DNA of 64,000 nt from Anaspis maculata (lineage: Eukaryota > Arthropoda > Insecta > Coleoptera > Scraptiidae), in assembly GCA_949128115.1 (NCBI GenBank), contig OX421962.1, forward strand, positions 75,232,735-75,296,734. Direction: 5' to 3'. Each line of letters starts with the position of its first letter. Position 1 is the first letter of the stretch. Made by a program: the position numbers and the translations under genes. Below are positions 1 to 11,356 of the stretch, one piece after another. The notes beneath the pieces are model-generated. The model had not been told where the DNA came from. It saw only the letters and a program-made list of their open reading frames with translations, and searched no databases.

Positions 1-173
1 ATCGCTGTTTGTTTTGTTCCAGGTTATGTTTTGGCGTAAGTTTATTCAAAAAAATATCTATCAGCCTTTTTAGGTACAGTGGCATGTGACTAGTGAGAGG
101 GAAGTGGAGTGGATGACTTCACATTTTGAGAAATTCTTGGAGTCTGGAATTGCAAGCATTTCAGCATAGAATA
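1..173. repeat. Left part of dispersed repeat copy A
   Basis: This stretch matches 3423-3625 closely (shared text around 'ccaggttatgttttggcg' and 'gagagggaagtg'). Copy A continues after the LINE at 2757, so it is one repeat unit of about 700 bp split by an insertion. Its left end may lie outside the window. No protein is recognisable in it. Confidence 0.75.
163..173. repeat. Target-site duplication of the LINE, left copy
   Basis: The 11 bases agcatagaata recur as agcatggaata at 2757-2767, on the other side of the LINE. The uninterrupted second repeat copy reads agcatggaata at the equivalent place (about 3622-3632), which supports a duplication of the target with one later change. Confidence 0.7.
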
Positions 174-2756
174 TTATTATAATTTTTTATCAATACTTTA
201 TTGTATTTACCTCATAGGTGTACAAAAGATCCGGTATCTTTCATAAACTAAAAATAAATTCAAATAAAAATATACAAATTACACAACTGAGTGTGAATTA
301 TTCCAAATCCTGGTAAAATAAGAATCAAATCAAAATAGGTATTGATGAAAATCAAAGCCAATAACATTAGCGAGTAGGTACAGTAAAATATTTTGAACAA
401 TTGAAATAAAATAAGAACTCAATAGGTTCCCGTTATGATATCCCGCCTAAACTTCAGAGCCCTTGTCAAGAAACCACAAATATCATTGATCTTTTCCTTT
501 GTAATGGATTGAAAAAGAGTCAAATGGAAGTTATGGGGTTGTGCCTTATGCAACGAATAGGAAGATAGCCAAGAAGTTCGACAAGAAGAGAGAGCCGGGC
601 ATTCACATATTATGTGGTAGATATCTTCTGTTGCGTTCAGGTTACATGGCGTGCATTTTTCGGACAGGTTGACGAGGTATTTTGTTTGATTCAGATACAG
701 TCTTAAAAACTTTTTGCTGTGCAATCTGATTTGACAGATGGTTCAAATTTTGTTCAGGTGAATATCAAGGCTCAAGTACTGTTCTGCGTCGTTGCTAGTG
801 AGAAAATCCTTGTATATACAATTGTAACGGGATTCGTAAGCAGTCACCCTGTCCACAACACAACAACTTTTTTTTACCAATTCAAGTTGTGATTCTAAAT
901 GCTCCTCAGTGAACGAAAAACTCTGCCTCTCCCACATTTTACTCAAGTTGTTTGTTTGCATCAAGACCCTGAACTGTGACACCCAGTTGTACCTTGTGTC
1001 TGCGTCTTTTTTCGTATCGTCGAGTTTTTTCAATCGATCGTAACATATTTTTGGGAGGCGGTGGTTGGGCATTCGTAAAATCTTACACCACCAGACTATC
1101 GATTTTCTCAAGATGACGAGCTCCAACTTGTTTAGACCAGTCTCAAGTCGGACAAAGCAGTTCGGTATCGAAGGTGGTAGAAAAAAATAAAGATTTTACA
1201 AATCTTACCTGGGTTCTCTCTATCGATTCGATGTACTTCAAACCCCAAACATTCACCAGGTACAGAAGAGTTGCAAGTACTATGCTTGAGACAAGTTTTT
1301 TTCTTGCCTCTCACGAGTTTGTGCCACATCTATTCAATAAACTGAGTGTGCTACCAACGGCCATGTTACTTTTGCTTGTGAAGCATTGCTGAGCCTCATT
1401 AAAAATGCCTGAGGTGAAAAAAGGTATCCCGAGGTAAGTGTATTTTCTTACAACTTCCAGAGTCTCCCCACCATACGTAAAATTGAACGTGTTCCTGAGG
1501 TTTGTTCGTTTAGAAAATATTAGGACTTTTGTTTCAGAGATATTAACTGTGAAAAGGTTGTCCACGCAGAATTTCTTCAAAATGTTAAGTTTCTTTTGCA
1601 AATCTATAAGGGAGTCAGATAGTATGACCAGGTCATCTGCGTACATTAACACCAACACTTCGTTCTTACCGTCGATATTAATGCCATCGCAACCGTTTTT
1701 TCCAAGGTATGTCTCGATGTCACTAATGAAAAGTGGAAACCGAGTTGGACTCAGGCTATCGCCCTGAAGGACGCTCTTTGTCACCCCAAAACGTCGACCG
1801 GATTCTAATGAATTTACCACTTACCTCTATACTGTACAATTTATTAAACAGCGATGGGTGTTCTACTGAATCGGCGTAGACTTTGAAGTCTACGAAGCAT
1901 GCATATATTTTTTGTCTTGGTAGCCGGATGTGTAGTTGAATCACGGAGTTGAGTACAAATATATGTATTGTCCAAACACCCACGGCGCCTTCGAAACCCT
2001 GCCTGTGTTTCCGGCAGTACACCCTTGCTTTCTGCCCATGTGTTGAGACGGGATGAGAGTACTTGTGTGAAAATCTTCAGAATATTATTACAAAGGGCGA
2101 TTCTGCGGTAAGCTTCGGGGTTGGGTTTATCACCTTTTTTATATATCATGACTAGGGTGGAATGACTCCACTCTTCTGGTGGTTTTTCGTTGGTTATTAC
2201 CTTGTTGAGTATTTTTAGTAAGAGCTGTTTTATGTGGATAATCAAGATTTTTGTAGAACTCCTTTGAAATGGAGTCTGGGCCAGGTGATTTGTTTTTTTT
2301 TGAGAGTTGATAAAACCGTATCAAGCCCATGTATAGTGATGTCATCGTCTAAATGAGGATGGGAGCAGTCATAAAATGTGTGAGGGGCAACTTTTACGTG
2401 TTAGCGATAAAAATTCTGAAGAAAATCTTCCCAAGTTTCAAGGTCCAAGTTATTGGTGGATTTTCGATTTTTTAACATATCAAATGCTTTCCAAAACTCC
2501 TCGGAATTTTTCACTTGAGCAACTTTGCCTCGGTTGTCGTCATAGTATGTATCTTTAGATGATTTCAGAATACCCTTGTAATAGTTTTTGGCTTGCGCAT
2601 ACTGCCGTAATGAGTCGCCGTCGAAATTATCAGATTTACACGTTTTTATACAGGTTTTGATTTTTTTTTTGCTGTTTTGCATTCGTTCGAGAACCAATAT
2701 TTTGATTTAGTTTTTAGGTCGGGTCTAGGAATTGTGAATTTTCTCACTTTGAGCTT
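174..2756 (-). mobile_element. 5'-truncated, decayed non-LTR retrotransposon (LINE)
   Basis: The element lies on the minus strand, with its 3' end at the left. That end has an AATAAA-like signal and an A/T-rich tail running into the target duplication. The body encodes reverse-transcriptase pieces in shifting frames. No endonuclease domain is visible, and the upstream end stops near 2700, so the copy is 5' truncated as is usual for target-primed insertion. The cysteine-histidine motif near the C terminus is of the kind seen in the jockey, I and R1 groups. The exact clade cannot be assigned by eye. Confidence 0.8.
419..2697 (-). pseudogene. Reverse transcriptase of the LINE, frameshifted
   Basis: Read from high to low coordinates, the pieces are these. 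2697-2401 is a pre-RT region. 2345-2139 holds the typical KNKSPGPDSISKEFYKNL stretch. 2245-1844 holds an AYRRIALCN...ETQAGFRRRRGCLDN stretch. 2022-1756 holds a degenerate ACFVDFK catalytic strand. 1820-1311 holds the LQGDSLSP motif and the catalytic YADD. 1126-743 and 724-419 follow, the last with a C-x2-C...H...C cluster. Together they follow normal LINE RT order, with at least three frameshifts and stops between them. The protein would have copied the element's RNA at a nicked target, but this copy cannot make it. Confidence 0.8.
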
Positions 2757-3305
2757 AGCATGGAATAGGTAGCCCGTAGCCCCAACATGTGCTGAGCTCC
2801 TTAGCGAAAACTATTTCCTTAACGAGAAATCCTTTCTCGGACCGATCGCGACTGTATTTGGGTAGCTATCAGATTTGCCGTAGCTTCTTCGGTCGCTTGC
2901 CGCGATTCAGGTGGCGTGAGATCAAACATTCCTAAGTCTAATTCCTACATGATCGGAAATTTGCAGATGAAACAATTTGCTGACTTGTTTTTATTTGAGA
3001 TTGTCAATAAGTCAAAGTGAGAGACACTAAATTTGTCGTGAAGCGCTCACTTGATGAAAACGATTTTCACCACAATAATAATTATTTTAGCTATATGAAT
3101 TGCTAATAAGAATAATAATACGTATTGAATAATTGTCAGTGAAATAGCATACATACCTCGGCGAAAACGATTATTACTGCGTCTGGCTATTGTTGCCGGA
3201 GCGCCCCGGCAGCAATCTCTGCTATTCGCAGTAATAACTCGTTTCCCGCGTCGGTATGTGATATATTTTACTGACAATCAACATAGTAACTGATTTATTT
3301 CAGAC
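2757..3305. repeat. Right part of repeat copy A
   Basis: This part resumes the repeat after the LINE. It matches 3622-4140, including the block 'tgtgctgagctcc' against 'tgtgctgggcttc' and the hairpin near its end. Confidence 0.7.
3132..3278. repeat. Nested hairpin (about 50-bp arms) in copy A
   Basis: The left arm begins attgtcagtgaaata and the right arm ends tattttactgacaat; they pair over about 50 bp with mismatches. Inside the loop a second pairing forms between ttgttgccgg and ccggcagcaa. The structure is kept in copy B, where the inner loop is shorter. Confidence 0.7.
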
Positions 3306-3422
3306 TTCCAAGAAGTAGGTAACGTATGTGTTCCATCCCTTGGGCAGAAAAACCTAGCTTTCTATGATCGCTGTTCTTTGACGTGATTGCATGCAAAAAT
3401 TGCATCCACATGACACTTGACA

Positions 3423-4140
3423 GATCGTTGTTTGTTTCGTTCCAGGTTATGTTTTGGCGTGATTTTATTTAAAAAAATATTCTATCAACCTTTTTAGGTA
3501 CATCGGCAAGTAATTATTGAGAGGGAAGTGAAGTGAGGTAGATGACTCACATTTTGAGAAATGTTTGGAGTCTGGGGATTGCGAGATGTCAGTTTTGACA
3601 CTTATTTTCACCAAGCATTCCAGCATGGAATAAATAGCCCGTGGTCCCAACATGTGCTGGGCTTCTATTTCTTCAAAGAGAAATCCTTTCTCGTACCGAT
3701 CGCGACTGTTTTTGGGTAGCTAATAGATTTGCCGGCTTCTTTGGCCGCTTGCCAAGATTCAGGAGGCGTGAGATCAAACATTCTCAGCTCTGGTTCATAC
3801 ATGATCGGTTGTTTTCTGAAGAAAAATTTGCTATGGCTTGTTTTTATGTCAGATTGTCAATACGTCAAAGTGAGAGCCACTGAATTTGTCATGAAGCGCT
3901 TACTTGATAAAGACGATTCTGAACACAATAATAAATATTGTGGCTTATATGCATTGCTGATAATAATGTTTTGAATAATTGTCAGTGAAATAGCATACAT
4001 ACCTCGGCGAAAACGGTTATTACTGCGTCGGGCTATTATTTCCGGAGCGCTTGCAGTAATAACTGGTTTCCCGCCTCGGTATGTAATATACTATTACTAT
4101 TACTCACAACCACTATGGTAATTGATTCATTACATATCAT
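3423..4140. repeat. Repeat copy B, uninterrupted
   Basis: This is the second copy of the repeat seen at 1-173 plus 2757-3305, in the same orientation. It shows what the target looked like before the LINE inserted. Open frames in it are short and unlike any protein I recognise. Confidence 0.7.
3978..4092. repeat. Hairpin in repeat copy B
   Basis: This is the equivalent of the hairpin at 3132-3278. The arms pair around gcagtaataac / gttattactgc and the inner loop is shortened. Conservation of the fold in both copies suggests it belongs to the element itself. Confidence 0.6.
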
Positions 4141-5954
4141 TTAAGAGGGCAGGAAGTGACTCACCACTTACTCCTCGGGAAAATGAAGAAAAAGTAGCTT
4201 GAAATGAAAATTTCAGAACATTGCATCCAACCAAACAATGAGTTTGTTTTGATTCTTCCTGTAATCCTGAGCTAGGTATGGTTGTGAGTATCGTTGGGAG
4301 TGAAATAGTATAAAATACTATTTCTACATTACTACTTTTGACGATGAATGTATCATTCTGGTTTCAGGCTATGGAGCCTCCTGGCGATTGTGATATAATT
4401 CTATATTCCACTTCTCAAAAACAAAAAGGTTCAAGAACTCAACGCTTAGATACAAGAACAGAGTGGTGGAAATGGTTGAAACTGAGCACAGATTCAGATG
4501 TAAATTTTTTGTAGAAAAATTCAGTAAATCAGCGGATTAGAACAACTGACGTCCGACATAAGGAGCAATAAAGAGCAGGGCCGATACGGAGGGGCCGCAG
4601 AGAGATGTATAATGTTGCCGTAGATTGTCGGCAGAAAAACGCCGAAAGTTACGATGCAATTTGTGGCACCTGCGATCAGAAAATGTTTTGCGAACTTTTT
4701 CATTTTGATGCGATATAAATTCAATGTAGATCAGCAGAGGATGAAGAGGAAAAGGGCTGAGCACCATATCAGAGGCACCTCACCGCAGTATATACCAACT
4801 CGTATACCTATGGTCATCAGCATTTTGTTTAAAGCCGTGTGCCCTTCAGCAGGATGAAATTATAACAGGTCAATAACGGAAGAGCGACATACGCCTTCCC
4901 ACAATGGCCATGCGTCGCGATCAGCATCAACGAGGATGAAAGGTCGTAAATCATGAAAGTCATGCATATTGCATTCTCGTGGATTGAGGGCCGCCATTAT
5001 CTACACATATATTTCATACATCATCAGAGCATGCAGGCCCTGGCTAATGGAGATTCGCAGCAATTGTTTCAGTTTATGGGTGGCGGGGATTGTTGTTTGT
5101 CCCCAAAGCCTCTGACTTGATCATACATGCACATTACGAAAGTAGGCCGACGCGCCAACTAGAACCACATAAAATAAATTTATGTGAAAATATCAAGCAT
5201 TAAATTTTATGAGTTGTAAACGACCGACATTATGCGTTTTGTGCACTGTACGAAACTCCCTTCAGTCCCGGAAATCGATAAAACATCCACAATTGCACGG
5301 GAATCCGTATATAACAAATGGATGAGGCCAATCATAAATGCCGGGCATATACCAGGGAAAAAATAAAAGATTTATCAAGTACTGCCGCAATTGCAATGTT
5401 TTAAAAGTGGGTACGGACGGACGGGCCCATCACCTATATCCGTGTCGGACCTAAGCGATCGAAGCGATACACGCAAACCCCTTGGTCATCGAAAAATTAA
5501 TTGGACCGCGTCGAGTTTACAATTTCAAGTCCTGCTTCAGCTTTTAACCCGTTTAATTTGCTCACCCTCGGTCGTCCGGCCAACTTGTCAAGAAAAATTT
5601 TAATTGAAATGTGCCGTGGGCACAATGGGGGATTGTTTCCTTCACAAATCCGCATCAAAATGAATCGTACAACTCTCCTGCCGCTCCAAAAGCGAGAAAG
5701 CCGACACTGTAATGTTTTGTTTCCAAATTGTTTCGAGAATCGAAAAAAATCAAGAGTTTTAGGTCGACTGGGAAACTTTTTCTTCTTGCGGTGCCTCCGG
5801 GCATGTCTGGATCGTTTAAAATTGCTACTTCGTTACGTTACATCAGCAGAACACAGCTTCTCGCAGTGTTGAGAATTACAATATAACAACTACATTACTG
5901 AGTTTTTGTTAAGTTTTTGCATAATGAGGTAACAGTTAAAAAGGTGACTGTATA
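4141..5954. other. No supported feature
   Basis: No repeat pair or known protein was seen. On the minus strand near 4521-4850 there is a hydrophobic frame interrupted by a stop that reads a little like a decayed membrane-protein exon. It is too weak to name. Confidence 0.4.
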
Positions 5955-6918
5955 CAGGGTGATTCACCACCAAATGGACATAGCCTGAGGGTAGAACCAG
6001 TTTCTCCAGGCAAACCAGGATCTGGCTTTGGAAATTTTCTAACGCTGTTCGTTTTGAAGTTACAGGGTGATGATTGTATTTTTTCGATTTTTCAAATAAG
6101 CCATATCTTTAGAACGATCCAATGGATTCGATTGGAATTTTGTGAGTTAATTCTACTATGTATTGATAATTGACACATCGCCTAATCAAATAGTTTGAAA
6201 TTTCCAGGGTCGGCCTTGATAAAAAAAACTTCGAAGTTCTTCTCAAAAAAGATGTTCTGTAAGTATATTTTTTCAAATTTATTTCCACATTCAGAAACTA
6301 AATAAAACACGCTACATATCGTCAAAAAAATTGCTTGGCACCATATTGAGCTGTCATTAAAATTTTGATAATCCTGAAAATTTTTAAGGTTAGGATTTTT
6401 TGTGAATTGATGATTTGACATATTTGCAGATGATCTATTATGGCCTTGAATTTCGGCCGTTTCGTCAAAAATATAGAAAAAAAATTTTTCAACGTTTTCC
6501 AGTAACTAACTGAGAGCAACAAAAAATTTCATTGAAATTTTCGAAAAATTTATGTCACGTCCCTCAATTCCAGCTCAACGTGGGATAGAAGTGAAGTTGA
6601 GGGACGTATTAATTTTTTTTTTAATTCTGATGAAATTTTTTTTTGCTACCGAAAGAACGTGAAAAATTTTCTTCCAATTTTGTTGACGAAATGGCTAAAA
6701 CTCAAGGTCATAATAGATCATTTGCAAATATTTTGAATTATCAATTTACAAAAAATCCTAACCTCAAAAATTTTCAGGATCATCAAAATTTTATTGACAG
6801 TTCAATGGTGCCAAGCAATTTTTTTGCGATATTACCAGCATGTTTCATGTGGTTTCTGAATATGAAAATGAATTTTGAAAAATACGCATACAGAATGTCT
6901 TTTTTTGAGAAGAGCTAT
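5955..6918. mobile_element. Partial fold-back element beginning CAGGGTG
   Basis: The left end is TA followed by CAGGGTGATTC. From about 6235 to 6572 and from about 6590 to 6918 the sequence is self-complementary, turning around gtccctcaa / ttgagggac near 6580. The right arm stops abruptly at 6918, so the roughly 280-bp terminal part of the left end has no partner. The element therefore looks truncated at its right side, where the inverted repeat and ribozyme-like motif begin. The two similar frames read from the arms are consequences of the fold-back, not genes. Confidence 0.65.
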
Positions 6919-6932
6919 AACAATAACAATAT

Positions 6933-7020
6933 AACTATAACAAATATTACAACAAATAAGACAACACTCTATTTACAAAACATTAGCAAATATTACATTG
7001 TTGTAATATTTGTTATAGTT
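6933..7020. repeat. Perfect 22-bp inverted repeat
   Basis: Positions 6933-6954 and 6999-7020 are perfect reverse complements (starting aactataacaaatatt), separated by 44 bp. The right arm directly abuts the hammerhead-like motif. Confidence 0.85.
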
Positions 7021-7024
7021 TAAT

Positions 7025-7069
7025 CCGCCTGATGATGCTGGAAAAATAATCCGGCGAAACCGGTCGCAA
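7025..7069 (+). ncRNA. Hammerhead-ribozyme-like motif, minimal stem III
   Basis: Core CTGATGA lies at 7029-7035 and GAAA at 7056-7059. Stem II can form between 7037-7041 (GCTGG) and 7051-7055 (CCGGC), with a T-G pair and a loop of nine bases; T7036 would be bulged. Stem III would be the loop-less palindrome ACCGGT (7059-7064), followed by C7065 at the expected cleavage position. Stem I begins with two pairs (7027-7028 with 7066-7067) and then an internal loop. Such minimal stem III ribozymes, thought to act as dimers, are known from Penelope-like elements and retrozymes. The match is by eye and activity is not shown. Confidence 0.55.
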
Positions 7070-7070
7070 T

Positions 7071-8378
7071 AAATTGACTTAAGAGGAAAAAGGACCGTTT
7101 TCAATTTCCAATCATAATTTCATCTATTCCTCCATGGATCAAGAAACCATACATAACATTTCTAAAAACGTATACAAAGACCGATTTTTGACTTACATAT
7201 TATTATAGGTATCGTAGAAAAATTTCCATCGTCGGTTGATTCGAGACGAGCAGAAACTAAGTTGTAAAACATTACTATGGTGCAATCTTATTCTAATTGA
7301 GAAAAATTACAAAAATAATTTTTGAAAATGGGCTATCAAAATGCATTTTATGACATGCATTCAAATGTTGAAATCGATTTAACTCGAAAACGCATCATAC
7401 TATCGATGTCAGACACTTCGACAAAGTTTTTCAAAGTTTTGAAGAGAAAATCAAGGTTTCACGATATCAGGTCCACAGGAAAAAAGGCACATGCAAAAAA
7501 GTCGGGATCCATTTTACCTCCCGCCTCCATCAGCCCCCTGGATTGGACCCTCCCTCGATCTCTTGGAGTTCGTAGAGATCTTTAGTGTGCGTGTTTCAAG
7601 TGCTAGGGCGCAGTATATTTGTTTGCAATTTAATCTCCCCAACCGGCGAAAAGACACAAATCAAATATCCCACCATATTTCGTTTAAGCAATAACACTTT
7701 CGTTTGCTAGACTTTATTTGATTTATACATGATGTTGTGTTGTTTTTCTTCCGATTTAGACGATGGTGTTATTATTTTTTTATTCTCGGACCCGATAAAT
7801 TTAATATCACGGAGACGAAATTATTATCTGGAAATAAATAAGCACTTCAGACCTACTACACAGCACTGCAAACAAACAAAAAAGTTGTTCAACGGGCTAT
7901 TGCGTGTATCGGCGGGAGAGCACACGGAGAGATATTTTTTTAAGCGTGATGGTTGTTGAATGGCAACGCGGAAAAAACTTTTGAAACGTAATATCTAGAC
8001 TTCCTCTTCAAAAGCCATGTGATTATCTTCTCTAAACGATATTCCAGGACAAAAACGCCAGTCGGAGAGGAAACGCTCCGGAACCGGCATGAAATAAAAA
8101 TGAAAACGGAATTGAAACCCACATAAATGCAGCCGAACTCGTTCGCAATATTAATTTCGACCCTAACAATTTCGACATTAAATGAGGATAACAGAGCGTT
8201 TATGAGGGAATATTTTCAGTATTCTAGGCATCCTGGTGCTGTTGACAGGTCGCGTTATCCTGACTAGTGAGCAGGGGCGTCCTGAATTAAAGAGGAGATG
8301 AGAGAGGTTGTAGAGCAGCCAGAACAAACTACACGTTTGTGACAATATTTTTTATGTGCGTTTGTTTACGTGTAGATA
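7071..8378. other. No supported feature
   Basis: AT-rich sequence with short unrelated open frames. It could contain the remainder of a Penelope-like or retrozyme-like element after the ribozyme motif, but no RT or GIY-YIG domain is visible. Confidence 0.35.
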
Positions 8379-8380
8379 TA

Positions 8381-8756
8381 CAGGGTGACTTTTTGCTAGA
8401 TAAAAGAATGAAACACCGCACTTGTACAAAAAAATATTATCCTAGTACGAAACTGTTCTCATTTTTGCTAGTATAATATGGTTTCGCATATTTGAATTTT
8501 CAATACTTTTAAACTGAAAAACCAGTGCAGTTGCAAATGAAATGTAACAACAAGAAATAGATTTTTCTGTCTTTGTTTCTATTACTATCGATATGTCAGT
8601 GTCAAATCACGGCAAAACAACGAAATTGGATTGAAAAGAAATTATGGAAAGAAAAAATTGACAAAATCAAAAGTTTCAAAAATTGTCGTTTGATACCGTA
8701 CCGGCTCAATCATTTTTGATGCAGGGTTGAATTTTTGATATGTATAAATCACCCTG
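8381..8756. mobile_element. Short TA-flanked MITE with CAGGGTG ends
   Basis: The ends read TA|CAGGGTGAC at the left and ATCACCCTG|TA at the right. This is a 376-bp non-coding element with a TA target duplication, as expected of Tc1/mariner-type transposition. The inverted ends are short. Confidence 0.65.
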
Positions 8757-8758
8757 TA

Positions 8759-10235
8759 CAGTGTACAGCAAGAGGGTATACGGGAAGAATCTTTCATTTA
8801 AATTAACATACAAGTCGGTTCCGTGTTGGAACCTTTATGCGCCAACCCTGAAACATTCGGAAATTTATGCGCGCAATTTCTCATTGTTCTTTCTACGGTC
8901 CCTCTAATTAAGCTTTGGAAACGCTACACAAGCGTTTGTACTTAATCTACCTCTTTCTGTGCAAATTTAATTTTTATTGTTATTAAAATTACATATAGAA
9001 TTCAGCCGAGCTGATGAGCAAAACATCACCCATTATGATGGTGTGCGGCAGAAGCATCAGGCCAAGGCAGTAGTAGAGTGTGCGCTGTGTTCGTGTGTAT
9101 CATGTTTGTGTGTGAAATTAGAACCCAATTTAACGGGAAGCCAAACACGTAGGCCTAAGTAATGGGCAATATAACGCAGCTATTAATTATATTAAAGTGG
9201 GACCACGAAACATATTGGAACATCTGCTTGACCATCCCTTCAGAATAAACAATGTGCTTTTCAAACGGGTTCGTTTAACTCGTCCAATTCAATGAAAGGG
9301 ATTTTGTATTTTATATTCAACGCTGGAATTGTCACTAAATCTTGAATTATTTTCAGACTATCTTTGCTTTTCGAAATTCAAAACATACGTGAGAGTTTGT
9401 GGAGCACGTAGACCATGGTCCGAGAGACATTCCTACGTACCGTGTGATCGTGTATTATTGCGTCTACGGTAGTACTGCCAATTAGTGCTGGTTACTGATT
9501 ACGGTTAGCCGGTCAAAATGTCAAACTAACCGGTCCAGATCTTCAAGCTAATAACGAGTTACGGTTGAACCGGTTCAGAATCGGTCAACAGAGTTTTTTT
9601 TTGACAGCCTTATTGCCAACAGTGTTATTTCTTTCCAGGAGTTTCAGGAATTTCGAAAATCCATTCAAAAAATAATTCCGAAATATGTTTTTTTTTCGAA
9701 ATGAATTTCAAACATTTCAAAAAAATTAAATAATTTTTTTTCTTGAACAGAAATCTGGAAAAAAATTGGAACTACACACTACACCTATCAGGTATCAACG
9801 ACGAATCGACGATACACCCCCCTGTGCTTTTGGGAAGAAGGGTTCTGCTCAAAAAGGCCTTGCGCCGGCACCATAATAATTGTTTGACAAATGGGTCGTA
9901 CCATACCTATTCAATGGGAGTTGAGTTGCAAAGGGTTATTATTGTAACGCAGAATGCGTAATGCGTAACCAAGAAGGACTTTCTACTTAGATACTCATAC
10001 ACGTTTTAGATACGATATTAAAATGAACATATTACGTAGCTGGAACATAAAATTTAATATTGCTACGGGCTACGAGTCTCTCGTACGAGTCCAATACATT
10101 CGAGAATATGCAATTATTCTAGATCGTTTACACAAGTTGGAGATTTCAATAAGCGAGTAGAACACATCTGCACAAATGGCGAAGGTGCCGAATTTCCAGA
10201 GCATTATTATTATTTCTTATTATTTCTTATCTAAA
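8759..10235. other. No supported feature
   Basis: No gene or repeat partner was seen. A stretch at about 9490-9590 is rich in GGTTA/TAACC and CCGGT words, which resemble the ends of the element at 18603. No clear boundaries were found. Confidence 0.35.
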
Positions 10236-10256
10236 TCAACGATTTGCCTAATTTTT

Positions 10257-10264
10257 CCGATATC
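10257..10264. repeat. 8-bp target duplication of the hAT element, left
   Basis: ccgatatc here and again at 12296-12303 flanks CAGGGCTGGGC...GCCCAGCCCTG. An 8-bp duplication is the rule for hAT transposons. Confidence 0.9.
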
Positions 10265-10585
10265 CAGGGCTGGGCGGTATTTCAAATACAAGTATTTGAA
10301 ATACATTCGAGTATTTTGTATTCAAATACATTTGATTGAGAAGTATTTGTACTTTGTATTTTGGAATAGTTCAGGTAGATAGTATTTTGTATTTTGTATT
10401 TAAAATAGATTTTTTGGGAAAGTATTTTGTTTTTCAAAATACAAAATACAGAATACATTATTTTGTTTCCCACGCTCTGTAGTCTGCTTGGACTTGGGTT
10501 GTTTTGGTAATACAGTGGAAGTCGCTTATAACGACGACGAAGGGACTGCCAAATTCCCGTCGTTATATAAGGACGTCGTTACATA

Positions 10586-11022
10586 CAGTAGAATCTCGAT
10601 TATCCGTGCGGCGGATTATCCGTGCGTCGATTATCAGGGCTGGTTACCCGTGCGCTTAATATCCGTGCGTTGCTGTTACTCATCCGTGCGCGGATTATCC
10701 GTGATGAAAGCTGGGAATGACGTATCTCCGAGCGTATCTCCGTATTTCACCTTCCCACAAAAGTCGAATTTCCAAAACCAATAAAAACAGTTCACTGTAA
10801 AGCGTAAGCTCCGTTATAAGATGAAAATAAAATAATGTATTCTTGTATTTTTGTTTTGTTCAACCAGTTTCATTACTTTTTTGCTCATAATTATATCCAA
10901 GTGTTAAAAAAATATCCAAAATCCATCTCCAAAAATTAGCGCCTTTCATTTCGATTAACCGTGTTTTCAATTATCCGGTTAAGGCTCGGTCCCGACCAGC
11001 ACGGATAATCGAGGTTCTACTG
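10586..11022. mobile_element. Tigger-like MITE nested in the previous element
   Basis: The left end is TA|CAGTAGAATCTCGATTATCC and the right end is the complement of CAGTAGAACCTCGATTATCC followed by TA. The match is about 23 of 24 bp. Such ends are typical of Tigger/pogo elements. The 437-bp interior has no intact frame. Confidence 0.88.
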
Positions 11023-11147
11023 TACGTCTGATTTTTTTTTATGGTGGAGTGAAGTACATAAGTTTGTCTGAACATTTTATTGTAGGTATTCAGAGATATA
11101 CTCACAAAGTTACGAAAAAACAAACAATAAACACATAAACAGGTAAA

Positions 11148-11356
11148 CGGCTCCGTGGCGCATGTATGGTTGCTGGATTCCTGCGGCCGCGAAAGCTCCG
11201 GGTTCGATTCCCGAAAAAAGTCTGGGTGTTTGTAATGTCCAATTTGCAACTTTTCCAGATGATTGTATCAGTTTATAAAGGCAAAAACTCCGCCCAACAA
11301 CTCCCTAGGGCCATTGCGAGCCGATAAGAAGAGAAACATCAATTTTAATTTCAATC
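11148..11356 (+). mobile_element. tRNA-derived SINE
   Basis: The head of about 65 bp looks like a degenerate tRNA and carries a perfect pol III B box (ggttcgattcc) at 11201-11211; the A box is weaker (around 11156-11169). The unit is bounded by the 10-bp direct repeat aacaggtaaa at 11138-11147 and 11357-11366, so it moved by retrotransposition. It lies inside the pogo-like element but outside the smaller MITE. Confidence 0.75.

Noticed and set aside
4521..4998. Hydrophobic minus-strand frame resembling a membrane receptor exon
   Set aside because: It is interrupted by stops, has no splice context I can defend and no diagnostic motif.
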